57,942 nucleotides of DNA from a virus. The DNA lies in the IMG/VR virus record IMGVR_UViG_3300025009_000122, positions 1 through 57,942 of that record. One strand, 5' to 3'. Within the stretch, counting starts at the first letter, position 1, and the number at the start of each line of letters is the position of its first letter. Under the pieces are notes generated by a model. That model saw nothing but the letters and a program-made list of their open reading frames with translations. It was not told where the DNA came from and made no database searches. Of the stretch, positions 13,767-20,229 are shown in pieces. The translations under genes and the position numbers were made by a program.

Positions 13767-14480
13767 TCATTTCCGCTTCGCCCACCACCATGCCACTTTG
13801 CCAACGATCCCGTTATCGGCTTCTTCGTCTCGAAGAACCACAACGGAATCAAACTCATCCTTGTTGTTCGGAACACCTACAATCATTTTTTTATCTGACA
13901 AAACCTTCAGCCATTTGATTGTCACCCCTTCTCCGTCCCTGAACGCGACCATTTTCTTATCGAGTTGGACCGGATCTTTTTGTGAGTGATCGATAGCCAC
14001 GATATCCCCGGCCTCTAAGACCGGAGACATGCTGCTTCCGTTGACCCGGCAGCAGGTGTAATCCTCTGGGTTTCCAGGCATCCATGCCTTGTCCGCGTAA
14101 ATGATACAGTAACCCTCGACATCCTCATCGCGGACGATCGCCGGAGAACCGGCAGCAACCGGATCACGAAGGAGCTTCACGGGAATGAAATTGTCGTAGG
14201 CGAAATCTTTGTGGAAGGCTTGGAGCCTTGGGGTCGTCTGGATGCTCAGCTCGGGCGACTCTGCTTCCTTTCCGAAAAGAAGCCAGTCGGCTGACCTTCC
14301 GGTTATTTTACAAATTATAGCAAGTTTATCAATGCCTGGCATTTGACCTTTTTCGGTCCATGTCCTTATTGTCTGGTCTGAAAAACCTGTCTTTTTTCTA
14401 AATGTTGCGAGCTTACCAATAGCCGTTTTAAGCCGCTCAGGAAAACCATCTAAAATATTATTTTGTTTATCGATTGACAT
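13767..14480 (-). CDS. CI/LexA-type phage repressor with S24 autocleavage domain
   Basis: The 237-aa protein has an N-terminal helix-turn-helix (FRKKTGFSDQTIRTWTEKGQ, ~28-47, continuing to LFGKE) and a C-terminal LexA/CI peptidase: Ala110-Gly111 cleavage site (VAAGSPAI), Ser150 in VNGSSMSP, and Lys189 in GVTIKWL. Such repressors hold the prophage silent and self-cleave with RecA after DNA damage. ATG 14480 overlaps the -35 box of the divergent cro-like promoter and has no SD; the TAATTA box 6 bases upstream fits a leaderless maintenance transcript. Divergent to the cro-like gene, followed by the lipoprotein. Confidence 0.93.
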   Translation of the reverse strand: MSIDKQNNILDGFPERLKTAIGKLATFRKKTGFSDQTIRTWTEKGQMPGIDKLAIICKITGRSADWLLFGKEAESPELSIQTTPRLQAFHKDFAYDNFIPVKLLRDPVAAGSPAIVRDEDVEGYCIIYADKAWMPGNPEDYTCCRVNGSSMSPVLEAGDIVAIDHSQKDPVQLDKKMVAFRDGEGVTIKWLKVLSDKKMIVGVPNNKDEFDSVVVLRDEEADNGIVGKVAWWWAKRK

Positions 14481-14503
14481 ACACGCTAATTATTGTGTAG
14501 AAT
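14474..14503 (+). promoter_or_regulatory. Rightward early promoter (PR-like) with embedded operator
   Basis: -35 TTGACA (14474-14479), 18-base spacer, -10 TAGAAT (14498-14503). The operator 14480-14499 fills the spacer. Only TTGCCCT separates the -10 box from the ATG at 14511, so transcription should begin at or next to the start codon, giving a leaderless mRNA. The repressor start codon overlaps the -35 on the opposite strand. Confidence 0.87.
14480..14499. promoter_or_regulatory. Repressor operator, right copy
   Basis: TACACGCTAATTATTGTGTA, the partner of 12318-12337: arms TACAC/GTGTA, 18 of 20 bases shared. Occupation would block the cro-like promoter and sits directly at the start of the repressor gene, where it could also autoregulate. 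Confidence 0.82.
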
Positions 14504-14510
14504 TTGCCCT

Positions 14511-14765
14511 ATGAAAACCAGAGACCCTGCAACAATCGAAATAATGTCCAGGTACGTCAAAGACCTTCGTGGATCAATGGGCCTTTCCCAGCAGGCTTTC
14601 GGCTCGCTTATCGGGAAAAGCAGAGACGCCGTTACGAACTACGAGAACGGCCGGGCGATTCCCCCCGGAGACGTTTTGCTCAAAATGCAGAAGCTCAAGA
14701 AGCGGCCCCCGAGATTCAACGCACCGCGCCGCAAGCCAACAACCCTCGAAGGGGGCCCTTCATGA
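14511..14765 (+). CDS. Cro-like HTH regulator, leaderless
   Basis: The 84-aa protein is an XRE-family helix-turn-helix: YVKDLRGSMGLSQQAFGSLI then GKSRDAVTNYENGRAIP, with a basic tail (KKRPPRFNAPRRK). This is the Cro position, divergent from the repressor. ATG 14511 is used because the predicted transcription start falls on it and no SD exists; an upstream ATG at 14493 would lie inside the promoter. It probably competes with the repressor for the TACAC/GTGTA operators. It ends 9 bases from the convergent end of the protease gene. Confidence 0.85.
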   Translation: MKTRDPATIEIMSRYVKDLRGSMGLSQQAFGSLIGKSRDAVTNYENGRAIPPGDVLLKMQKLKKRPPRFNAPRRKPTTLEGGPS

Positions 14766-14773
14766 AACACATA

Positions 14774-15490
14774 TCACTGAACGAGGCCCTGAGACTCTTG
14801 GCCCATCTGGCCCTGATGTTTTTCAAATTCTGCCTTTTTGCGGTTCGCCTCATCGAGAGATCGGATGTTCTTAATGACGTCGTGAAAATTGGAAACATCC
14901 TGAGCAATGGACAATCCAGGCAAGGTCTCTCCTGTGGCCCGGTTGGGGCTATAGGCGGTAATTACTCCGACGATCTGAACCCCTTCGGTCTCGGTCAGGT
15001 GGAGCACCGGGCTGCCGCTGACTCCATTGATGGTCACTCCGTCGATGAGGTAAGCGTTTCGGAAATCCTGTCTTGCGCTGACATTCCCGGAAAAGAAACA
15101 GAGGGTATAAGGCGCAATGGCGGGGTACCCGAGCCATCCAACTTCAGAACCGATATCGATGAACGAGCCCATTGGGAAAAGTGTTATGGGGATCTGTGGA
15201 AGCTCAAGCTTGCTTTTGAGGAAAAGAATTACCGATGAATCCGTTTTCCAGTCCTTATAAATCACCCGTTCTTCAGTCTTTAAAAGGGTCGAGGTTTTGG
15301 TGTGGTCATGAACGATCTTAATAGGCTCTTGCCATTCGTCGGCATGGGAAACAACGTGCTCAGCGGTAGCGACCCCGCACCAGGTTCCTGTCTCGTTGTA
15401 AAGAAGAAGAAAACCCGTACCGCTTCCGGAGGGAGTTTCGATTTTCACAACGTGCTCGGAAACCTTTTTAACGACCTGATCCCAGTTCAT
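14774..15490 (-). CDS. Trypsin-like serine protease in the immunity region
   Basis: The 238-aa protein shows a chymotrypsin-fold protease: GTGFLL at the first barrel, His45 in ATAEHVVS, Asp84 in KTDSSVIL, and Ser158 in NGVSGSPVL, with the following strand VGVITAY. All three catalytic residues are present. There is no signal peptide or membrane segment, so it should act in the cytoplasm. A basic/Gln-rich tail (~205-238) may bind a partner. SD AGAGGAG precedes ATG 15490, with its own promoter upstream. It lies antisense between cro and the next rightward gene, so lytic transcripts run against it. Lysogenic role such as exclusion or abortive infection is inferred. Confidence 0.85.
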   Translation of the reverse strand: MNWDQVVKKVSEHVVKIETPSGSGTGFLLLYNETGTWCGVATAEHVVSHADEWQEPIKIVHDHTKTSTLLKTEERVIYKDWKTDSSVILFLKSKLELPQIPITLFPMGSFIDIGSEVGWLGYPAIAPYTLCFFSGNVSARQDFRNAYLIDGVTINGVSGSPVLHLTETEGVQIVGVITAYSPNRATGETLPGLSIAQDVSNFHDVIKNIRSLDEANRKKAEFEKHQGQMGQESQGLVQ

Positions 15491-15511
15491 AAATTTCTCC
15501 TCTGATGAAGC

Positions 15512-15539
15512 TTTATCGGAGCCTATATCACCGTGTCAA
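15512..15539 (-). promoter_or_regulatory. Probable promoter of the protease gene
   Basis: On the minus strand a perfect TTGACA (15539-15534), 16 bases, then GATAAA (15517-15512), followed by SD AGAGGAG and ATG 15490. No TACAC/GTGTA operator lies here, so it should stay active in the lysogen. Confidence 0.5.
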
Positions 15540-15549
15540 GCCTTTGACA

Positions 15550-15795
15550 ATGGAAATGAATAACCGATCTACGTACCTATCCTTAATCCGCCGAGGCGGA
15601 ACACACGCCAAAGCGATAGCCTACCTTCTCGACGAATCCGGCTACACCAGAAGCCGGATCGCCCGCGAAGCCGGAGTTGATCTTTCTACCGTGAGCAAAA
15701 CCCTTTCAGGGGTTCGAAATTCTATTCCTGTTCAGAAAGCTGTTTGCAGAGTCCTCCAATTCGATCCGTGGGAGAAAAAGGATGCATCCGGTTAG
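15550..15795 (+). CDS. HTH regulator, 81 aa
   Basis: Start at ATG 15550 (or ATG 15556); the frame is open further upstream into the protease promoter. The core TRSRIAREAGVDLSTVSKTL followed by SGVRNSIPVQKAVCRVL is a helix-turn-helix like those of Ner/Nlp-type and XRE-type phage regulators. The last residues (FDPWEKKDASG) are free. It is the second regulator of the rightward transcript, ahead of a terminator-like hairpin, and could control delayed early genes. Confidence 0.75.
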   Translation: MEMNNRSTYLSLIRRGGTHAKAIAYLLDESGYTRSRIAREAGVDLSTVSKTLSGVRNSIPVQKAVCRVLQFDPWEKKDASG

Positions 15796-15804
15796 TTTAA
15801 TTCA

Positions 15805-15884
15805 CGCGAAAATTTAAAGCCAAGTTTTTCCGAGGGAGCCTAAAAAACTCCCTTTTTCTGCGCTCTTGTAGGTAGGGTTTCGCG
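15805..15884. terminator. Terminator/attenuator hairpin inside a larger inverted repeat
   Basis: AGGGAG (15833-15838) pairs with CTCCCT (15848-15853) and a T run follows on the plus strand: a compact intrinsic terminator. It is enclosed by CGCGAAA (15805-15811) and TTTCGCG (15878-15884), 7-bp arms that could form an alternative outer stem. In the rightward early leader, this looks like a regulated stop, relieved by antitermination or read through at some level, before the zinc/HTH regulator. Confidence 0.6.
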
Positions 15885-15961
15885 CAAAAAGTAAATAGTT
15901 ACACCATGTTTCACCCCATGCCCCGATAAAGGCTTCACCTTACAGCTCGGAAAGGCTCAAA

Positions 15962-16690
15962 ATGCCGACCTATCATTTCAAATGCGAAATCTGCGACAGG
16001 GAAAAAACCGCATGGCGCGGAGAGAGTCAGGCCCCTCCCCGTTTCTGTTCTCGCGCGTGTCACAAAGAGGCCAACATCGGAGTTGCCTTAAAGCCCGTCA
16101 AATACACCGTTTCCCCTCTTCAGTCCGAACAGATCCGCAAAACCTATCAAGCCTCGACCGGCTCCGGTGAAATCGCAGAGCTCGCCAAGCGCCTTCGCCT
16201 CCCCCGCTGGAAAATAACCCGGCACGCTCAGAAGATGGGCTGGATCGCAAAGGGCAAGAAGGAACCCTACTGGACGGAAGAGGAAGAAAAAACCCTTCAG
16301 CATTTCGCCCGGTATTGCCCCGAAAAAATACAGCTCAAGATGGTTGCGGCTGGATACGCAAGGCGAACGGTTGCGGCGATTTGCCTCAAGATGAAACGCC
16401 TCAGGTGTCGCCAGAACATAGAAGGTTATTCGGCCAGGTTTGTATCGGAATGCCTCGGCGTCGATGTTCATTTTGTCACCCGCGCAATCAATACCGGAAA
16501 GCTCAGGGCGAAGAAACGAGGGACCGCGCGGACCGAGGAACAGGGCGGGGATATGTGGTTCATCCGGGAATGGGACATCCGCGCCTACATCATCGAGAAC
16601 GTGAACGAGATCGATATCAGGAAGGTCGACAAGACGTGGTTCGTCGATTTGCTGGCGAACGGCGAAATCAGAAAAGAAGAAGCAGCATAA
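15962..16690 (+). CDS. Zinc-finger/HTH regulator, 242 aa
   Basis: N-terminal zinc-binding segment CEICDREKTAW...RFCSRACHKEA (about 8-38), then basic helices with two putative DNA-binding units: IAELAKRLRLPRWKITRHAQ (~63-82), and a MYB/SANT-like WTEEEEKTLQHFARY (~99-113) leading to RRTVAAICLKMKRL. A C-terminal part (FVSECLGVDVHFVTRAINTG) resembles a helix-turn-helix or excisionase-like fold. Phage regulators of delayed early or late genes have such mixtures; I cannot name the family. SD AAGG precedes ATG 15962, just after the leader hairpins. Confidence 0.7.
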   Translation: MPTYHFKCEICDREKTAWRGESQAPPRFCSRACHKEANIGVALKPVKYTVSPLQSEQIRKTYQASTGSGEIAELAKRLRLPRWKITRHAQKMGWIAKGKKEPYWTEEEEKTLQHFARYCPEKIQLKMVAAGYARRTVAAICLKMKRLRCRQNIEGYSARFVSECLGVDVHFVTRAINTGKLRAKKRGTARTEEQGGDMWFIREWDIRAYIIENVNEIDIRKVDKTWFVDLLANGEIRKEEAA

Positions 16691-16744
16691 CCCAAGCTCG
16701 GCAACAAGTTAACGCTCTCAAACGCTCTACCGGAGGTTGCCACC

Positions 16745-16921
16745 ATGCCCGAAACACCCCAATCCGAAGCCCTGATTCAGAAAGCCGAGCACCTCATTTC
16801 TCTCGCCCGTCACATCCACCAGCACGAGCCGACAAAGACGCATTTCATATCGACATACCTTTCATGCGCCGCCGAGAATTTGATTGATGCTGCGGACGCT
16901 TACGACAGGGAGGCGAGATGA
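16745..16921 (+). CDS. Hypothetical protein, 58 aa
   Basis: ATG 16745 follows GGAGG (in CCGGAGGTTGCCACC). The product is helical: SEALIQKAEHLISLARHIHQ, then STYLSCAAENLIDAADAYDR, like a small four-helix or two-helix hairpin. No family recognised. Its TGA overlaps the next start (ATGA), making a translationally coupled chain of very small genes. Confidence 0.6.
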   Translation: MPETPQSEALIQKAEHLISLARHIHQHEPTKTHFISTYLSCAAENLIDAADAYDREAR

Positions 16922-16995
16922 TCCCCTTCACCCTCTACGCGTTAGCCCTTGGCTTTTTACTCATCGTTTTTAAGAGGCTCGAAAAACTCACCTGA
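16918..16995 (+). CDS. Tiny membrane peptide, 25 aa
   Basis: ATG 16918 overlaps the upstream TGA. The peptide is a single hydrophobic helix (FTLYALALGFLLIVF) with a basic tail (KRLEKLT), giving positive-inside topology. Coupling, composition and position argue for a real gene despite its size. Function unknown. Confidence 0.45.
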   Translation: MIPFTLYALALGFLLIVFKRLEKLT

Positions 16996-17009
16996 AAGGG
17001 AGGCTCAAA

Positions 17010-17144
17010 ATGTTCACAGCTCTCCTGTTCGTCGGTCTTTTCTTGCTCCTTTGCCTCACCGTTGTTTTTTACATTCTGGTTTTGTCACGTAACGGAAGCT
17101 TGATGCCGGATCTCGAAGACGTTCAAGAGGAGGAATCGCGATGA
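17010..17144 (+). CDS. Small membrane protein, 44 aa
   Basis: ATG 17010 follows AAGGGAGG. A strong membrane helix (ALLFVGLFLLLCLTVVFYIL, ~4-23) is followed by a short acidic tail (DLEDVQEEES). With the 25-aa peptide just upstream it forms a pair of single-span proteins in the early operon, far from the lysis genes. The stop overlaps the next start. Role unknown. Confidence 0.55.
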   Translation: MFTALLFVGLFLLLCLTVVFYILVLSRNGSLMPDLEDVQEEESR

Positions 17145-17371
17145 ACCCACATCAGGAGGCGAGTCGTATGGATCGAATCAAGCGAATGGGGATAGGCGTT
17201 TGCTGGCATTGTGGGCGGCGCCTCGCCCCAACGAAACACGCCACCGTCTATGTCGATAATCTTCCGAGGAAGGTGCATGTCTCGTGTAAGCCCAAGGTCA
17301 TCGAGGAACACAAGGCTTTTGTCGGGGAAGATCCAATTTCGCAGAAGCTTAAAGAAGCCATTTTTGAGTAG
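17141..17371 (+). CDS. Zinc-knuckle protein, 76 aa
   Basis: The segment CWHCGRRLAPTKHATVYV...VHVSCK (CxxC, then His and Cys) is a plausible four-ligand zinc site at about residues 21-50. A charged helix follows (KVIEEHKAFVG, QKLKEAIFE). An internal start at Met10 has the better SD (GGAGG, in CAGGAGGCGAGTCGT), so the true protein may be 67 aa. No named family; one of four Cys-rich proteins in this cluster. Confidence 0.65.
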   Translation: MNPHQEASRMDRIKRMGIGVCWHCGRRLAPTKHATVYVDNLPRKVHVSCKPKVIEEHKAFVGEDPISQKLKEAIFE

Positions 17372-17383
17372 AGGGAGGCGGCA

Positions 17384-17572
17384 ATGACGGAATCTCAAAC
17401 AGAATACGGCTGGCGCGAGAAGCGAGAGGAAGCCGAGCGGAGAGCGTGGAGAGAGAAGGCTAAGGATTGTGAGGCGCTTCGTCTCAGGATCGATCCTAAC
17501 GTTTTTGTGTGTGCGATATCTGGGGATTATTGCAAGTTCGAGCGATGCCATGAAAGGAAGTGGGGGAAATGA
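17384..17572 (+). CDS. Hypothetical Cys-containing protein, 62 aa
   Basis: A strongly charged helix (REKREEAERRAWREKAKDCE) leads to a small cysteine motif (CAISGDYCKFERC, ~43-55) that could coordinate metal. ATG 17384 follows AGGGAGG. The stop overlaps the next start (ATGA). No family recognised. Confidence 0.6.
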   Translation: MTESQTEYGWREKREEAERRAWREKAKDCEALRLRIDPNVFVCAISGDYCKFERCHERKWGK

Positions 17573-17985
17573 GCGCACTCTACACCTTCCAATGCGGCAC
17601 CCAAGTAGTTTCCGAAGATTGCATCATTCTCGGGGCAGGCCAGCGCCGTTGCCCGCATCATGCCCTCTATCGGTGCCGCCTCGTCAGGGTAACTCTGAAA
17701 TGCCGGTCATGCCCGAACATCTTCGACAAGGATCCGCGTTCAAAGCAGGTCGATTGCCCGGAATGCCAAGATCGCGTGAGGAAAGAGAAAGCGCGAGAGC
17801 GGAACGCTTCGAGAAAATACCACGTAAAACCCAAGCCGAAGGCGAAACCTGGGTTCTGCACCTTCCCCGGGTGCCCGACTCGCCTATCGGAATACAACCA
17901 CGACGATTTGTGTTTCGTTCATTTGGCCGCTGAGATTGAAGCGGATTTTGAGGATATCGAAGCCGAAGAGGAAGTGGAGTCGTGA
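17569..17985 (+). CDS. Multi-zinc-finger protein, 138 aa
   Basis: Start ATG 17569 overlaps the upstream TGA. Three cysteine/histidine clusters are visible: CPHHALYRC (~28-36), CRSCPN...DCPECQ (CxxC...CxxC, ~45-66), and FCTFPGCPTRLSEYNHDDLCFVH (CxxxxC...H...CxxH, ~93-115). The C terminus is very acidic (EADFEDIEAEEEVES). Such proteins often bind RNA or RNA polymerase; the target here is unknown. Four bases of overlap couple it to the methyltransferase gene. Confidence 0.7.
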   Translation: MSALYTFQCGTQVVSEDCIILGAGQRRCPHHALYRCRLVRVTLKCRSCPNIFDKDPRSKQVDCPECQDRVRKEKARERNASRKYHVKPKPKAKPGFCTFPGCPTRLSEYNHDDLCFVHLAAEIEADFEDIEAEEEVES

Positions 17986-19439
17986 ACCGGGAGTACGGGG
18001 AGATGAACTTCGGCTCGCTTTTCACAGGAATAGGCGGTTTTGATCTCGGTTTCGAACGAGCCGGAATGAAGTGCCTTTTTCAATGTGAAATTGACAAAAG
18101 CTGCAACACGGTACTCAACCGGCATTGGCCGGATGTTCCGAGGATACACGATGTCAAAAAAATCAACGAATCAACTTTCTTTGTTCGGCCCAACCTCATT
18201 TGCGGAGGATTCCCATGCCAAGATTTATCCGTCGCCGGAAAACGTGCAGGGCTGGCTGGAGGAAGAAGCGGCCTTTGGTAAGAATACCGTCGAATTATCT
18301 CTGAGCTTAAACCGGAGTGGGTCGTCGTGGAAAATGTACCCGGACTTCTTTCAAGCCAAGAGGGAAGAGATTTTGCCGTCCTTATTCGAGGGCTGGATGA
18401 ACTCGGGTATGTGGGGATTTGGAAAACTCTTAACAGTCAATACTTTGGAATTCCCCAAAGACGGAGAAGAATCTTCCTTATCGGCCATCTTGGAAGAAAA
18501 TGTCCATCCGAAATACTTCTTATCACCGAAGGCTTGCGCGGGAATTCTCCGAAGGGCCGAGCGGCGGGGGAAAGCGCTTCCGCCGATGTTGCTCCAAGCC
18601 TTACGGGGAGTGGCCGGGGAGTCGAGCGAACTGGAGAGTCAAGAGGACAAGACCCGGTTGTGTGTGTGCCCGACAGAATGCGATTGCCAATCTCCGGACA
18701 CAGAGCCGGCGCTTTGCAGCATGCATTGCCCGGATCACAACTTGAACCCGAAACCCTATCCGGATTGTCCGATTCACGGGTAGTTGCTTCCGTCTCCTCA
18801 AAGTGGTCGAAGGGAACGGAAGGGCCGAGCGGGGATGAGTGCCAGAATCTAATCGTCGGGGCTCTTGCCACTAATTCGGGACCACGTAGCCATGATGCCG
18901 GGAACTTCCATTGCAACCAGGCCGTTGATGCCGGGCATATCATCGCTCACACCCTCAGAGGCCGGAGCTTTGATGGTTCAGAGGACGGGACGGGACGGGG
19001 AACGCCGCTTGTTACGATTGGGTTCTCCTGTAAAGACCACGGCGCGGATGCTTCTGAGATCGCGCCAACTCTCCGATCAATGGAACACGATAAGAGTCAT
19101 TTGAACGGCGGGGGGCAAGTGGCAATTTGCTTCGAATCCCGTTTTGTCCGAAATGGAAGAGGTTCCCCTGAAGAAATCTGCCAGCCCTTAAAAGCCGAAA
19201 GCGGGAAAACAAATAAGGGCGATTCGTCGCCGTTGCTGGCCGGCACTTTCGGGGTGCGCCGTTTAACCCCAACGGAATGCGAGCGTCTTCAGGGTTTTCC
19301 TGACGGGCATACCGCATGGGGCATCGACAACGGAAAGAGAGTCGAAATGTCCGATTCTCAGCGATATCGCCAACTTGGAAATGCCGTTTCAGTCCCGGTA
19401 GCCGAATGGATCGGAAAGCAAATCATGGAGACATTATGA
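17982..19439 (+). pseudogene. Cytosine-C5 DNA methyltransferase, interrupted by one in-frame TAA
   Basis: Read through, the frame encodes ~485 residues with all landmark C5 motifs: I (FTGIGGFDLGFERAG, 14-28), IV with catalytic Cys79 in GGFPCQDLS, VI ENVPG (116-120), VIII QRRRRIFLIG, and IX/X (RRLTPTECERLQGFP; RYRQLGNAVSVPVA). It would methylate cytosine in DNA, protecting the phage from restriction. After Trp99 the codon is TAA (18279-18281) where relatives have an acidic or aromatic residue; the frame then stays open for 385 codons. A restart at GTG 18327 would make a split enzyme. The stop lies inside an overlapping gene, described separately. A sequencing error is the main alternative. Confidence 0.88.
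18151..18783 (+). CDS. Overprinted gene within the methyltransferase, 210 aa
   Basis: In the +1 frame relative to the methyltransferase, ATG 18151 has SD GAGG 7 bases upstream and opens 210 codons, ending at TAG 18783. The product looks like a genuine protein: QLSLFGPTSFAEDSHAKI, SPENVQGWLEEEAAFGKNT, GSSWKMYPDF, WMNSGMWGF, then LSPKACAGILRRAERRGK and a Cys-rich tail (CVCPTECDC...CSMHCPDH). I recall this LFG-TS--DSHAK...GKNT...SGM pattern from uncharacterised phage proteins encoded in or beside C5-methyltransferase genes; unverified here. No function is known. It lies wholly within the methyltransferase frame. Confidence 0.7.
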   Translation: MSKKSTNQLSLFGPTSFAEDSHAKIYPSPENVQGWLEEEAAFGKNTVELSLSLNRSGSSWKMYPDFFQAKREEILPSLFEGWMNSGMWGFGKLLTVNTLEFPKDGEESSLSAILEENVHPKYFLSPKACAGILRRAERRGKALPPMLLQALRGVAGESSELESQEDKTRLCVCPTECDCQSPDTEPALCSMHCPDHNLNPKPYPDCPIHG

Positions 19440-19711
19440 CCACTTCAGCCGCAGCAGTCTTGGCCTCGATGTTCCCATGCCCTCGCCATGCCGACACGAA
19501 GATCACCCCGAATACGTGTTTCCACAGACAGCGGAGAGTCGTCGATATGGTCAGGTCGATTGATAGCCCACTCGATCCGGAGTGTATCGGATGCCCTGAA
19601 GGGCTAAGGATCCGGGAGGGAGTGGAGTCGGGAGAGATCACGCTTCCGGGGAAGATGAAACGCAGGGGGCGCGGGTGGGCGAACACGAGGATAAGAAGGG
19701 AGGCGGCATAA
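19436..19711 (+). CDS. Small Cys/His protein, 91 aa
   Basis: Start ATG 19436 overlaps the methyltransferase stop. An N-terminal helix (SAAAVLASMFPCPRHADTK) is followed by CFHRQRRVVDM and ECIGCPEGLRIREG (CxxC, ~51-54), then a basic tail. Four Cys/His residues may form one metal site. The family is not recognised. TAATG overlap couples it to the next gene. Confidence 0.6.
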   Translation: MTTSAAAVLASMFPCPRHADTKITPNTCFHRQRRVVDMVRSIDSPLDPECIGCPEGLRIREGVESGEITLPGKMKRRGRGWANTRIRREAA

Positions 19712-20070
19712 TGTTTCCGAATTTCGAGCCGATCGACTGGCCCGCAAAGCTCAAAGCATACAACGCCGAACGCGGTCGAAATAACCAGACCCATGCGGCC
19801 GACATAACCGAGATGTTGCGAGTAATGCAAGAGGAATATCACACGGTTGACAATGTGGCCTACGTGCTCGGAATCCATGTAAATACTTTGCATGAGTACA
19901 GGCTGAAATTAGGTCTCCGGAAGAGGAGACAAAAGAGCAATCGGGCGCACTACATGAAGGTCCGAAAGATACTCAGGATGCACCGGGAGGGGTACTCGAC
20001 TCGGGCGATATCTCGGGAAGTCGGCCTTTGCCGGAAAACGGTCTGGAAGTACATCGCGGAGGGAGCATGA
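19711..20070 (+). CDS. HTH regulator, 119 aa
   Basis: Two helix-turn-helix units are visible: YHTVDNVAYVLGIHVNTLHEYRLKL (~43-67) and HREGYSTRAISREVGLCRKTVWKYI (~93-116), a bipartite arrangement like transposase-type or Trp-repressor-like phage regulators. ATG 19711 overlaps the previous TAA. The product may regulate middle or late genes; no family assigned. Confidence 0.7.
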   Translation: MFPNFEPIDWPAKLKAYNAERGRNNQTHAADITEMLRVMQEEYHTVDNVAYVLGIHVNTLHEYRLKLGLRKRRQKSNRAHYMKVRKILRMHREGYSTRAISREVGLCRKTVWKYIAEGA

Positions 20071-20225
20071 TCCCCGAAGAGAAAGCCGCCAGACTCGAAC
20101 GGCTGAGGATCGCGCTCGAACAGGTGAAGCGCCACCGGGAACCGGAGTATGCGGAAGCGAGGCGGCAACTTTTGAAAGAGCTCCGGAAGAGGGTGAAGGC
20201 GGTTATCATGGAAGGCAGGGGATAA
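20067..20225 (+). CDS. Small helical protein, 52 aa
   Basis: ATG 20067 overlaps the upstream TGA. The whole product is a charged helix with heptad-like leucines (EEKAARLERLRIALEQVKRH, then ARRQLLKELRKRVKAVIMEG). No motif beyond a coiled coil. Located just before the replication genes. Confidence 0.6.
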   Translation: MIPEEKAARLERLRIALEQVKRHREPEYAEARRQLLKELRKRVKAVIMEGRG

Positions 20226-20229
20226 CGCG

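Noticed and set aside
14504-15238. 244-codon plus-strand frame through the cro and protease region
   Set aside because: It is the out-of-frame shadow of cro and antisense of the protease, whose catalytic triad is complete. Composition is poor.
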